Assembly (NCBI GenBank): GCA_930367215.1 | Contig: OV884057.1 | Span: 111,935,284-111,999,283 of the forward strand | DNA length: 64,000 bases | Origin: Pollenia angustigena | Taxonomy: Eukaryota > Arthropoda > Insecta > Diptera > Polleniidae | Direction: 5' to 3' | Shown here: positions 54,621-64,000 of the stretch, one piece after another | How the letters are laid out: every line of letters begins with the position of its first letter | Position numbering within the stretch: position 1 is the stretch's first letter | The notes under the pieces: model-generated | What the model saw: only the letters and a program-made list of their open reading frames with translations | The model's database searches: none | What the model was told of the DNA's origin: nothing | Position numbers and translations under genes: made by a program

Positions 54621-54764
54621 TTCACCCTTATTGTGTTTGGCGTATTTAAAATACGCCTACGACAGTTTGGGAATAGATTAAAAAGAACGTAAACTTTTTT
54701 CCTTTAATCTATTACCAAACAGTAGTAGGCGTATTTTAAATACGCCAAACACAATAAGGGTGAT
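54621..54764. mobile_element. Hairpin MITE, TA-flanked
   Basis: 144 bp that is one hairpin: CACCCTTATTGTGTTTGGCG at the left is mirrored at the right, and each arm also holds its own palindrome GGCGTATTTAAAATACGCC. TA on both sides. Confidence 0.8.
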
Positions 54765-54784
54765 TATTTTATAAGATCTCCTTT

Positions 54785-55200
54785 AACTACCCTAGAGGGA
54801 AGCGAACTGACACCAAAGTGGTCCCGTGATAGGTCTTTGGTGGAAGAGACCAGTTCTAGTTTTAACACTTTATATGAATAAGACCTATCACTTTTACATG
54901 GGGTTGTCATTGGAGGGGGTCAATTGACACCATTTGATCAGTCCCAGATCTATTCTTAATGAACGTGCTTAGTGTCAGTTACTAAAATGTAGCAGAATTT
55001 CAATTCAATGTAGTACTATCTCAATTAAACAAGTCCTAGTACTAAATTCAAGAACCAAATTTTAGAAAGTACCAAAAAATGTGTCACAGCACCGGTAAAG
55101 ACTGTACTGTAATCCATTACTTTTTCTACCCTTTTGTTCTTCATAAACCAGTTAAGGGATTGGTTCTTCTTTCACTGGTCATGAGTCCTTTCTTTTTGTA
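54785..55200 (-). repeat. Dispersed repeat (pair with 37.9 kb)
   Basis: Inverted copy of 37,855-38,255, including GGAGGGGGTCAATTGACACC. Non-coding; the 55,079-55,357 ORF lies over it. Confidence 0.7.
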
Positions 55201-55317
55201 CTTGTTCCATTTTCCCAAATCACAGGACCAGTCTGTTGGACCAATTGACACAAATTTCCCGCAGGGTATTGCAATAACTAATAAAATTATCTCAGTTTAT
55301 TTTTTTATATATACATA

Positions 55318-55650
55318 TTTGGGGGATTCACAAGGTAGTCATAAAGTCTTAAAATAATTACAAGAAATATATATCGTCGGCCTTATATGAAAACCGGCTA
55401 AATTCACTTTTTATGTAGTTTTTCTTCTATTTAAGTCTTGAAGTGTGTAAAAATAACTGTATTTTCAATTTTCTATCAAGCTGCAAATAGGGAAAATAAA
55501 AAGTTTTTTGTCTCTCCTGTAAAATGTGCTGAAAGTGAGTTAGCAGGTTTGCATAATAAGCCGACGATATGACTGTTGTGGGCTACCGCCAATAATTTAG
55601 ATTTCTACTGTACAGTTGTTACGAATAAATGAACACAGCACTACAAGTTT
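55318..55650 (-). repeat. Dispersed repeat interrupted by a MITE
   Basis: Reverse copy of 7,328-7,440. It is split between CATAAAGT and TGACTGTTGTGGGC by the insertion containing 55,374-55,567. Confidence 0.6.
55374..55567. mobile_element. TA-flanked MITE with TCGTCGG ends
   Basis: 194 bp, left TCGTCGGCCTTATATGAAAA and right mirrored TTTGCATAATAAGCCGACGA, TA on both sides. Confidence 0.78.
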
Positions 55651-56197
55651 TATTTTTATTTATTGTATTATGACGATATGACTTGATAGCACACCTTATG
55701 ATTAATTGAAAAATTGTTTTTTTTTTGCTCGTTTTTGTTCAAGAATTGTTATGTTATTGTTTTTTTTTTTACTAATAAACTCCAAATAATAAACAATTAA
55801 TCCGTTTTTTATATTGAAATTACTTAATTTATAAAAAAAACTTCATTAATCGGTTAACCGATCAAAAACAAAATTAACCGATTATCAACAGATTAAACAA
55901 AAACCTCGGTTAATTAATCGAGCGATTAACCGATTAAAGCAAAAGGTCGATTAAATGAATACCCTAGAGCATATACGTTGACCATCCGTTCTATAGTATA
56001 CAGATCAGTGCTGTATTTCACATATTTTTTCTGGGTGAATTATTTAACAGCAAAAAACCTAAAATTGTTTTGTATTGGATTTTAAATTCTCTATTTAAAC
56101 TGGAATAGCATTTCCAATGTATTTGACTTTTCTTATTACTGGAAACTTGTAAAATTGTCCTTTCTCGCTTGAAAACTCGCTTATTTGCATACACATT

Positions 56198-56976
56198 TTG
56201 ATAATCAATAAAAAATATCACACAAAACTTGAGTCATATAGGCCTATAAGATTACTTTCTAATATATCAAAGCTGTTTGAGAAGCTGTTAGTGTCAAAAT
56301 TGACCCCAATTTTAAACGAAAATAGATGTATTCCTAACCACCAATTCGGCTTTAGAAGAGAACACAGCACAATTGAGCAAACCCACCGAATAGTAAACGC
56401 AATAAGAAAAGCATTTGAAGAATAAAAATATTGTTCCGCTCTCTTCGTCGATGTTTCTCAAGCTTTTGATAAAGTCTGGCATGATGGCTAATAACATAAA
56501 TTGAAGCTAAACTTACCAGTAAACACACACAAGCTGTTAAAAAGCTCTTAAGCTCTCCTCAGCCAATTGACGCTGGAGTCCCGCAGGGAAGCATCACCCA
56601 AACTTCAACATTTGCTGATGATACAGCTTTTCTAAGCGCGCACGAAAACAGCCAAGAAGCATCTTGATACCTACAGGATCATATATTTCAACTCGAAATG
56701 TGGTTAAAGAAATGGAGGATAAAAGTCAATGAGCAGAAATGCGTACATATAACATTCACCTTGCGTCGGGAATCATGCCCACCTATTAAAATCAATAATC
56801 AAATAATACCTCAAAATTCGCATGTAAAATACCTCGGTATTCATCTAGATCGCCGTTTAACGTTGAAAAGCCATATAGAGGCAAAATTAACTCAAATGAA
56901 ACTAAAAGCCATCCAAATTCATTGGCTTATTGGAAGAAGCTCTGTCCTTAGTGTCGACTGCAAACTTCTTCTTTAA
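56198..56976 (+). pseudogene. Jockey-type LINE reverse transcriptase fragment
   Basis: Reads S-Y-R-P-I-R-L-L-S-N-I-S-K-L-F-E-K-L, H-Q-F-G-F-R-R-E-H-S-T, F-V-D-V-S-Q-A-F-D-K-V-W-H, G-V-P-Q-G-S, T-F-A-D-D-T-A-F-L (catalytic F-A-D-D), then W-L-K-K-W-R-I-K-V-N-E-Q-K and V-K-Y-L-G-I-H-L-D. Stops and small deletions break it, including loss of the segment between G-V-P-Q-G and the F-A-D-D box. A different Jockey subfamily from the copy at 23 kb (F-A-D-D versus Y-A-D-D). Confidence 0.85.
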
Positions 56977-56999
56977 AGCCTTAATGGCTTTATTGCTCA

Positions 57000-57650
57000 A
57001 TTGAATGGGAGATAAAGCCGTTATGGTCTTATCGCCCAATCATTGAGAGGTAAGGTCATATTTAAAATTTTGCGAAATGAGAGATATAGCCATATTTTTT
57101 TTCACAAATGAGAGACAAAGCCATACTTCTCCAGAATAGTGTTACGCATGGTGTCAACATTCTGTAAAAGGGAAAATCCTTAGTTATCATTGAAAAACAT
57201 TTTTTTATTCTTGTGACGCACGCAGGAAAACTTCATTCAGCGAAGCCACCTGCCGCGTCCTACTGGAGGAAAAAATCTCTAAGCAAGGCCGCAGGCCGTC
57301 ACGCAGAAAAACTTTAGTATGCGAAGCCAGATTTCAATACTTAACTTTGGTGTTAAAAATGAAATAACCTCCGAATTAAAAATGAAATAACACCCAAATT
57401 AAACACGCTATGAAACAAGCCCCGAATTTTAAAAATTTGTTGGGTGTTATTTCATTGGAGATTATTTCATAATTTGAAAACCCCAAATGAAGAATGAAAT
57501 AATTCCCAAAAAAAATGAAAAAAACGGCCCAAAAAAATTGGGAGTTTTTTCATATGAAATAACACCCAAAAATGTATGAAAAAAAATTGGGGAATATTTA
57601 ATTTCTCGTTTGGGCGTTATTTCATTGGGGGGCTTTTCGTGGAGCCAAAA
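57000..57650. mobile_element. MULE-like repeat-rich remnant
   Basis: 57,210-57,330 holds a worn array with GGCCGCAGGCCG and GCGAAGCC like the 36.5-kb array. 57,355-57,640 holds GAAATAACACCCAA / GGGTGTTATTTCATT blocks like the MULE ends at 10.3 and 13.2 kb. Clean ends and duplication not found. Confidence 0.5.
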
Positions 57651-57689
57651 ATACAACAACAAGGGATTTTTGGAAAAAAAAAAATAGAG

Positions 57690-57985
57690 GTAGTCTTGGT
57701 TTTTTGCTCATATCTGAGCCATTTTTGAGCCGATCTGGCTGAATTTCAATAGCAAAATTATAATAGAATACCTGACGAAATTATATACCAACCAAGCACC
57801 CATCATGTCTAGGGTCTTCGGAAAATCCATTTCAACATACAGGATGGCCACCGGATTTTAACTTCCTTCTCATAAGGATCCAGAATATGTACACTTTATG
57901 GGGTCTAAGATCAATATTGCAGAAATTACAATCGGAATGACAAAGTTATATATACCCTTTTACCTTCGGTGACATTTTCAGGTTT
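57690..57985. repeat. Dispersed repeat, copy 1
   Basis: GGTTTTTTGCTCATATCTGAGCC through TCTTCGGAAAATCCATTTCAAC to AAGGATCCAGAATATGTACA; recurs at 59,125-59,350. Ends with a ATATACCCTTT-type tail. Confidence 0.65.
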
Positions 57986-59110
57986 ATAAAAAAAAAAAAA
58001 CTATTTGAAGGGCTTATTATAAATTATCCCAATTAATTCTAAAAGACAATAAAATACTAATTCATGTAATTTGATACCATGCAAATAATTTTGTCCTGTC
58101 AAATTAAATCGCTTCTCTTTGTATTTTTATATTTTAGCATTTTTTCGCAGAAATCTAGCATTTTCTCTTAATTAAGTTTTAGCAACACTGCTAATATCTG
58201 AATTTAAGCGCCAGAAAAGTTAAAATAGTTGATTACAATTTCCTAAATCGTATCAAAGAGGCAGTCAGTTAAAACTTTTATTTTTTGCTCTTTAAAAAAT
58301 TAAATAAGCTATGAATAAGTCCTTTGCATAGTCAAGTTTGAGGGTTTTTTCCTCTACCATATTTTAAAAATGTTTCGCGGGTTTTTACTTTTCGAGTCGT
58401 GGTCAACATATTCACGGAAATGTCCATATATCTTGTTATGATTTTGCAAATGATATTATATAGGAACAAGTAAGAGTGCTATATTCGGCTATGCCGAATC
58501 TTATATACCCTTCACCATGATGAGATAAGAACAAAAAGTTAAGTATATACATAAATAACGTTCTTTAGATAAGTATAAATAAATATTAATTGAGCCACGC
58601 CAACTTTTCATTTCGTCATGCCGAAGAATATAAAAAAACAAAAAATTTATATAGGTACCTAAGCGTTTCCTCTTTTGCCAAAGTAGATGCTTGAAATTCG
58701 TTTTATAATCTTAAAATCATTTTTTAGAACATAAAAAAATTAAATAAAAAAAATGAAAAAAAAATATTTTTGGGATTCGAACTGGCAATATCATCAGTCT
58801 CAGGAGAGAACTAAACAACTCGGCTACGAATGCTTTTACTGAAGAAGCGTTAAATTAAAATTTATTGAGTCTATGAGCTTGTTTCTTTATTTGAGCGGCA
58901 TATCCTATACATGCATTAATGAGTATGTGTATGCGTAAAATTAAACACATTACAAATAAAATCCACCACTTTACCACATTACTAACACTGTATCACCAAA
59001 GCCACTGTATGACTAGAAACCAAAGTTGAATGGGTTTGTATGGTATGTTTATGTCGTTTTGGTAAAACAGTGTTGGTATGGTAATGTCACGTCTAATTGG
59101 AACTTTAAAG
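57986..59110. other. Intergenic
   Basis: 58,165-58,188 contains TTTTAGCAACACTG, a hAT-like right end without a partner. 58,466-58,515 is the ATTCGGC hairpin repeat. No gene. Confidence 0.4.
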
Positions 59111-59114
59111 GAAC

Positions 59115-59355
59115 AAATTTGAGGCAGTCGTGGTTTTTTACTCATATCTCAGCCATTTTTTGACCGATCTTGCTGAATTTCAACAGCAAACAATTCCGGA
59201 CCATATGTGACATAAATGTATAATAACCTGGCCCCCATCATATATGGGATCTTCGGAAAATCCATTTCAACGGACAGATGGATAGACGGACATCGTTAAA
59301 TCAACTTCGCTCATCATAAGGATCCAGAATATATGTACTTTATAGGGTCTAACAT
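59115..59355. repeat. Dispersed repeat, copy 2
   Basis: Direct copy of the 57.7-kb repeat, with an extra ACGGACAGATGGATAGACGG segment. Confidence 0.65.
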
Positions 59356-60600
59356 AGGGCTGCCAGAAGTTTGAACCTATCAACCAGGACACATAGAAAA
59401 AATGGATAAAAAATTACGCCAACAAAAAAGTTTTTTTTAATGCACATGTATGTATGTATATGTAAAAACCATCCAGTTTTTATTTTTAAATCCAACAATA
59501 TATGAGGCTATCAGCGCTGAAGTGGTTACTAGGTTACGGTTCTGGTGAAAGATATGTTCTTTGCACTTTTCTTAACAGTGCGATAGTCGAGTAAGTCAAC
59601 TGTTTGTATCCAAAACAGATGGCGCTAAAAACATAGTTTTTGGATGGGCCGTTGCAACCAAGTACTATAGTGCACGAGTAGTTTTAACTCCTCATAATCT
59701 CATAATAAGTCTGGGGTTACACCACTTCTCATATATAAAAAAAATTAACTTGTACTTCATTTACATAAAAACGATGAAAAATAATGAAAAGTTGAGCTTA
59801 AAATGTTCTTAACTATAATACTTTTCAGAAGATTACACTTTTTCTAAAACTTCATTTTAGCCTTTGATATAGTTGCTTACATTGAATATTACTCTCCAGT
59901 GTCTCAGTCTTCAACGAGTTTCTTTCTTTAGTCCATAGAGCAGACTTGCAAAATCAAAATCTTTTGATTTTTCTTCAACCAACTTGACAACTGTCAAACT
60001 AATCAATTGACAAAGCCATACACGCTTTGATTTGGACAATAACCGACTCAGTTGACAATTGAATTGAAACGTGTATTGGCTATTTTAAAGAAAGTACTTT
60101 TTTATCGGTTTTCGATTACTTATAAAAGTTGTTAACACGGTATAACTTTTTAAAGCAACTAGTTAAACAAAATTTGGAAGAGAATTGACTCTCATCTAAT
60201 TTTGCTGAAAGCTTTTAGTTAAACGACGTTAACACCAGATAACAGTTGAATTAAATTAAAGTTGTTTATACAATTGCCTTATGTTAGCAGTGTTATAACC
60301 AGGGCAAGGGACTTCATGCAAATGCATGTTTGTTGTCGGTACTCTGAGACCCACCTAAAGTTAATACCTTTGCGAATCACAATATTTCCAGTAAAATGGC
60401 ATCAATTTGTTAGTGCATATTTTTGCATATTTTGCTTTAAATGCATGTTTTTGCATATTTTGAGATAAATGCATATTTTTCGTCATATTTGTTATAAATT
60501 CACATTTTTTGTCATATTTTGTAATATTTATAAAAAAAATTGCTCTTTTCTTAGTTTTTTGTTTAGAAATATCTTTCTGTTCAAGGCGAATTCATTATAA
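59356..60600. other. Intergenic; GCATATTTTG repeats
   Basis: 60,415-60,520 has at least four GCATATTTTG/TCATATTTTG repeats and 60,284 CAGTGTTATAACCAGGGCAA looks like a hAT left end; both probably belong to the hAT relic downstream. No other gene. Confidence 0.45.
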
Positions 60601-60959
60601 GGTGTAGTCAGTGAATCAGCTGGTTATAGTTGCTTCAGCCCTGAAGCTGTCAAACAGTCAAAATTGTATGGGAAAATCTGCTAAGTTCGATATTTTCAAG
60701 GAGCAACAACAACATGTTGGTGTAGAAGTAACAATAAAACGGTTTTTGACATTTCATTTTGTTCGCGGTTTTTTTTACTTGAAGAAGCAGCAAATAAAAG
60801 TAATGTTCGGCGAAGAAAAAATAGAACTCAACATAATATTTTTGATTTACGGTGTAAGAAATATGACCTAAAATCCAAAAAGTATTAATAAAATAAATTG
60901 TTTTTAAGGAAAAAAAATGCCAAAAGAAAAAATATCAAAACATAATCTTTTAAATAAGT

Positions 60960-62226
60960 GTGTTTTTGAATCTTCAAAATAGAGGGAAAAGTACTTTTTT
61001 GCAAAGTTTACAAAAAGGGTTTCATTTAAAAATTTCAAGTAAATCAGCACCTTCAAAGCCAGAAACACAAAGATTTATGATTTATGAAAACGTTTCGCAA
61101 ACTTTAATTTCAAGAAAATCAACTTTTGGGGATAAGACTAGCAAATTTAGTTTTGAATTGTATAATGCTCTGGTGTCTGCAGACATATGTACCTCTATAT
61201 TAGCTAATCAACCAAAATTATAGAATTTTTTTAAACAAATATAACAATGAAACCATTCCTACGGAAACAACCCTTATAAAAACTTACTATGTGACATTGT
61301 TGAAAGAAGCTAGTGACGTTATTTGTGGCTGTCTATTGACGAAGCAATGGACACTGAAGGACGTTTCGTTGTCTACGTAATTGGGATCTTGATTGCAGAA
61401 GAAGATCTTGAATGCAGAAGAAGAACAGAGTAAACACAAATTTTTGTTAAATATTGTAAAGTTGGAAAAGGTGGATCATGCTTCAATAGCTCGAACTTTC
61501 AAAGATTCAATTTCTCTTTTAGAATCATTTAATAAAAATAAAATTTTGCTCTACTTGACCTTTTTTTTAAGATATCTTACTCAAAAATGTTACATGTCAC
61601 ATGCTAAGCTCGTGCCATGCATGAAAGTTTTTAAAGTCAACTTTGCGTTTCAACCATGTATAACAAGATGGGGTACCTGGTTGCAGGCAGTTGAGTATTA
61701 TGCCAAAAATTTTGAAGAATTTAAAGATGTGGTAAATAATTTTAACGAAAATAATGCAGTCGCGATAAAAAAGTAAACAATATTTTTTAATGTACCTAAT
61801 ATAAAGGCTCAATTTGAATTTATACACCCAAACAATGGGTTTCTAGTCGAGACAATAACCGAACTTCAGGGGTTTAAATCATTGAACACCTCGGGTTAAC
61901 TCGTTGATGACGCTGTCACTAAAATAAGAAAAGTAGAAGGTCAAATCGGCGAAAAAATAAAAGCCAAACTTTATGCAGTTTTAAAAAAGAATGCCGGATT
62001 TAAAAAAGTTAAAGAAATTGGTAATATTTTTAATTTACCTTCCAGTAAAGAAAAAATTGTAGACAATGAATATTCTAGAAAGGAGTTGACCACTTTTAAA
62101 TATCCACCTATTACATCCGTTGATGTCGAACGAACACTTTCAATGCTTAAAACTGTTTTAAGACCAAATAGAATGAGTTTTACATTTGATAACTTAAGAA
62201 AAAAACTTATTTATTTATATATGTAA
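60960..62226 (+). pseudogene. hAT transposase relic (CGGBP1-like group)
   Basis: Broken into at least three frames. 60,990-61,222: basic segment with E-N-V-S-Q-T-L-I-S. 61,393-61,776: I-T-R-W-G-T-W-L-Q-A-V-E-Y-Y, the strongly conserved T-R-W-G-T-W motif of this group. 61,900-62,226: D-V-E-R-T-L-S-M-L-K-T-V-L-R and M-S-F-T-F-D-N-L, the hAT C-terminal dimerisation motif (S-x-x-x-E-R-x-F-S in other hATs). Multiple stops and frameshifts; no activity expected. It resembles the hAT lineage from which CGGBP1-like proteins derive. Confidence 0.8.
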
Positions 62227-62583
62227 ATATATCTTTATCTACTACTACTTTTTAAACGATGTTTTAAGTTTTTAAAACTGAATGAAACGGTTAAAAACTA
62301 ATAAATTTGTCATAAATGGCTGATAAATTGCTACAGAAAAAGTAACTGTTACAATTTCGAAACAGAACGGCATGGAATAGAACAGAAACAGAAAGGAAAG
62401 ACTAATTCTCACTTTATATAATATAAAAAGAAAAACATACAATTTTTTATGTTCATGTTTACAATTTATAAAAAGAAAAAATTCCAGTTCTCTTTTTGTT
62501 AAAATTATTAAGTTAAATAGTAAATTTCAAAGTAGAATGATGACGAAAACCATATCGGGTTATTCTGCTGAAGTGCGATTCAC
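62227..62583. other. Intergenic
   Basis: AT-rich, nothing recognised; the right end of the hAT relic was not found. Confidence 0.5.
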
Positions 62584-62586
62584 TTA

Positions 62587-62719
62587 GGCCCGTTTTCACA
62601 ACTTACCGATAGCAAAAACTTATTCAACTTTAGGTTAAAGTAAAGTTTAAAAATGGAACACTTTTTATAAGGCCGGTTAAAGTCTACTTTTAGCTATCGG
62701 TAAGTTGTGAAAACGGGCC
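62587..62719. mobile_element. Harbinger MITE, TTA target duplication
   Basis: 133 bp with perfect 27-bp terminal inverted repeats beginning GGCCCGTTTTCACAACTTAC, flanked by TTA (62,584-62,586 and 62,720-62,722). Confidence 0.9.
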
Positions 62720-62935
62720 TTACTTTTATAACGATAATCGTATCGTTAAAATAAATATGTATAACGAAAATTTATCGAATATACTATTCAGTAAAATTTT
62801 TAACGATATTCGCTGTCGTTTGTATTTTAGCGACAATAATTTACGTTGTGTTTATTTAATCGATAAAACGTATTTTATGTTTAAAATTGCTTACATACAT
62901 ACAAACAAATATTCTAGTGAAATTTCAATATGAAT

Positions 62936-63729
62936 TAGACGCCTGCACAAATGGATTTGTACTTAAAAAGTACATATGATCTAGCAAAGCATGCACACTT
63001 ACTCGAACTATAATAAAAAAACATGGTACATGTTTTTGAGAACAACAAAATTATCGAGTAACCATTGGTTGTTACTCGACTTTGTTTGTGCTTGCTAACC
63101 ACTTGTTCGTTTTTCTCTCTCACTTCACCATTTATAAAACGAACGGTCGAGTATCATGCGACAGCCAAACTTCACTAGGTACCATCAGTACCACGTGAAG
63201 TTTTGCAAACATTAAAAACAAAAAATATTGTCTTTTTTAACTGTTAAGTTTAATAAAAAAAAATGGAAATAAATGAGGTATGTTTATACCTACATAACTT
63301 TATTTATTTAGATCATTTAGATTTTTATTTATTTATAAATACCTATTTAAAAGTGAAATTTATTTGCAATAATATTTACTTTTATATGAAAAAATATTTA
63401 GGCAAAATTACACAAAAAAATTTCTAATTATCTAGTCTTAAGAAATAAATTTTTGTCTAATTTTTGGGTAATTACACAAATTTTAGCTTTACTACAAGTA
63501 CCACATGAAGTGACCATAATTTTATAGGTACTTCTTTTTCGTTGTACCCATTTTTATATGTTCCTTTTTTTCGGAACATATTTCATCTTCGGCTGCTGCA
63601 TGTTAGTATTTATAAAAACAACAATCACTTCTCTTCACTTTTTGCGCGTTAAGCAAGAGAACAAATAAATACTATATTCGACAGCGAGTTTCACATGTGA
63701 AGAAAAAAGTTACTCGTTGCAGACCTCTA
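62936..63729. mobile_element. hAT-type element with 8-bp target duplication
   Basis: 794 bp, left TAGACGCCTGCACAAATGG, right mirrored GTTGCAGACCTCTA, flanked by perfect ATATGAAT (62,928-62,935 and 63,730-63,737). Contains several ACTCGA/TCGAGT subterminal motifs. Ends related to the 25.4-29.9 kb element. Non-coding. Confidence 0.82.
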
Positions 63730-63737
63730 ATATGAAT

Positions 63738-64000
63738 GTCATTTGGCCTTCTAAAAGGCATCCTCCTTTTTCCGCTGGGGACATGTATGTAATTTAGTTT
63801 AAGCATTGTTCTCAATTTTTAAACCCATATAACGTCAAACAAAAGAAAATAAGGAAAAAAATTAAAACAAGCGTCAAAAATCAAATAAATTAATTTTACA
63901 TTACATGGGTAAATAACGACAACTCTCCCTAATGAACCTACCTGGTACTTATTATACTATGGTTTGAAGGTATTTATTCAGTTAGAAATTAAAAAACAAA
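63738..64000. other. Intergenic
   Basis: AT-rich, nothing recognised to the window end. Confidence 0.5.

Larger units (their letters stand above)
54023..55966. mobile_element. hAT-type element with CGGTTAATCG subterminal repeats
   Basis: 1,944 bp, ends TAGGGTATTCATTCGG and mirrored AATGAATACCCTA. Flanks GAACATAT (54,015-54,022) and GAGCATAT (55,967-55,974) match 7 of 8. Both ends hold dense CGGTTAA/TTAACCG repeats. Nested inside: a hairpin MITE, a dispersed repeat and a TCGTCG MITE. No transposase. Confidence 0.78.

Overview
The window is eukaryotic: strongly AT-rich, intron-containing, and crowded with nested transposable elements. The families present (Harbinger, piggyBac, MULE, hAT, IS630/mariner, Jockey-type LINEs, Gypsy LTR) and a recognisable allatostatin-double-C neuropeptide gene point to an insect, most likely a fly (Diptera). 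No rRNA, functional tRNA, CRISPR or bacterial-type operon is visible.

Only one host gene is recognised. Three exons at 19,921-20,664 (minus strand) encode the 3' part of an AstCC precursor, ending in a C-X6-C allatostatin peptide. They lack a signal-peptide exon. About 30.5 kb upstream on the same strand, 51,153-51,428 is an orphan signal-peptide exon with a TATA box and initiator, and its splice phase matches. I infer that these form one gene with a 30-kb, transposon-filled first intron, so much of the window would be intronic.

Layout: 1-4.6 kb holds a two-gene Harbinger element (transposase almost intact, one in-frame stop) and a frameshifted piggyBac. 4.6-10 kb holds a foldback element, MITEs and transposase scraps. 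10.3-13.3 kb is a 2,970-bp MULE with a 9-bp target-site duplication (TSD) whose transposase carries a C-terminal RING finger. 14.8-15.8 kb is an inverted tRNA-derived SINE-like element. 19.9-20.7 kb holds the AstCC 3' exons. 21-24.6 kb holds a SINE and LINE remnants. 25.4-29.9 kb is a 4.5-kb hAT-type element containing a 163-bp tandem array and further nested elements. 30-33.7 kb holds MITEs and a 2.1-kb hAT-type element that splits an ORF. 34.9-41.3 kb holds tandem repeats, a MULE-like element with a G+C-rich inverted array, and LINE/mariner fragments. 41.9-47.9 kb holds a 730-bp foldback and a TA-flanked element hosting a Gypsy retrotransposon, whose 960-codon ORF has lost reverse transcriptase/RNase H and the integrase core but stays in frame. 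50.7-51.6 kb holds the putative AstCC 5' exon and promoter. 52.8-64 kb holds three hAT-type elements, Jockey remnants, a decayed hAT transposase and a Harbinger MITE.

The sequence reads as layered insertions. Perfect TSDs (8 bp hAT, 9 bp MULE, TTA Harbinger, 4 bp LTR, 11-15 bp for the inverted SINE-like family) date many of them relative to one another. All calls are by eye; no alignment or database search was run.
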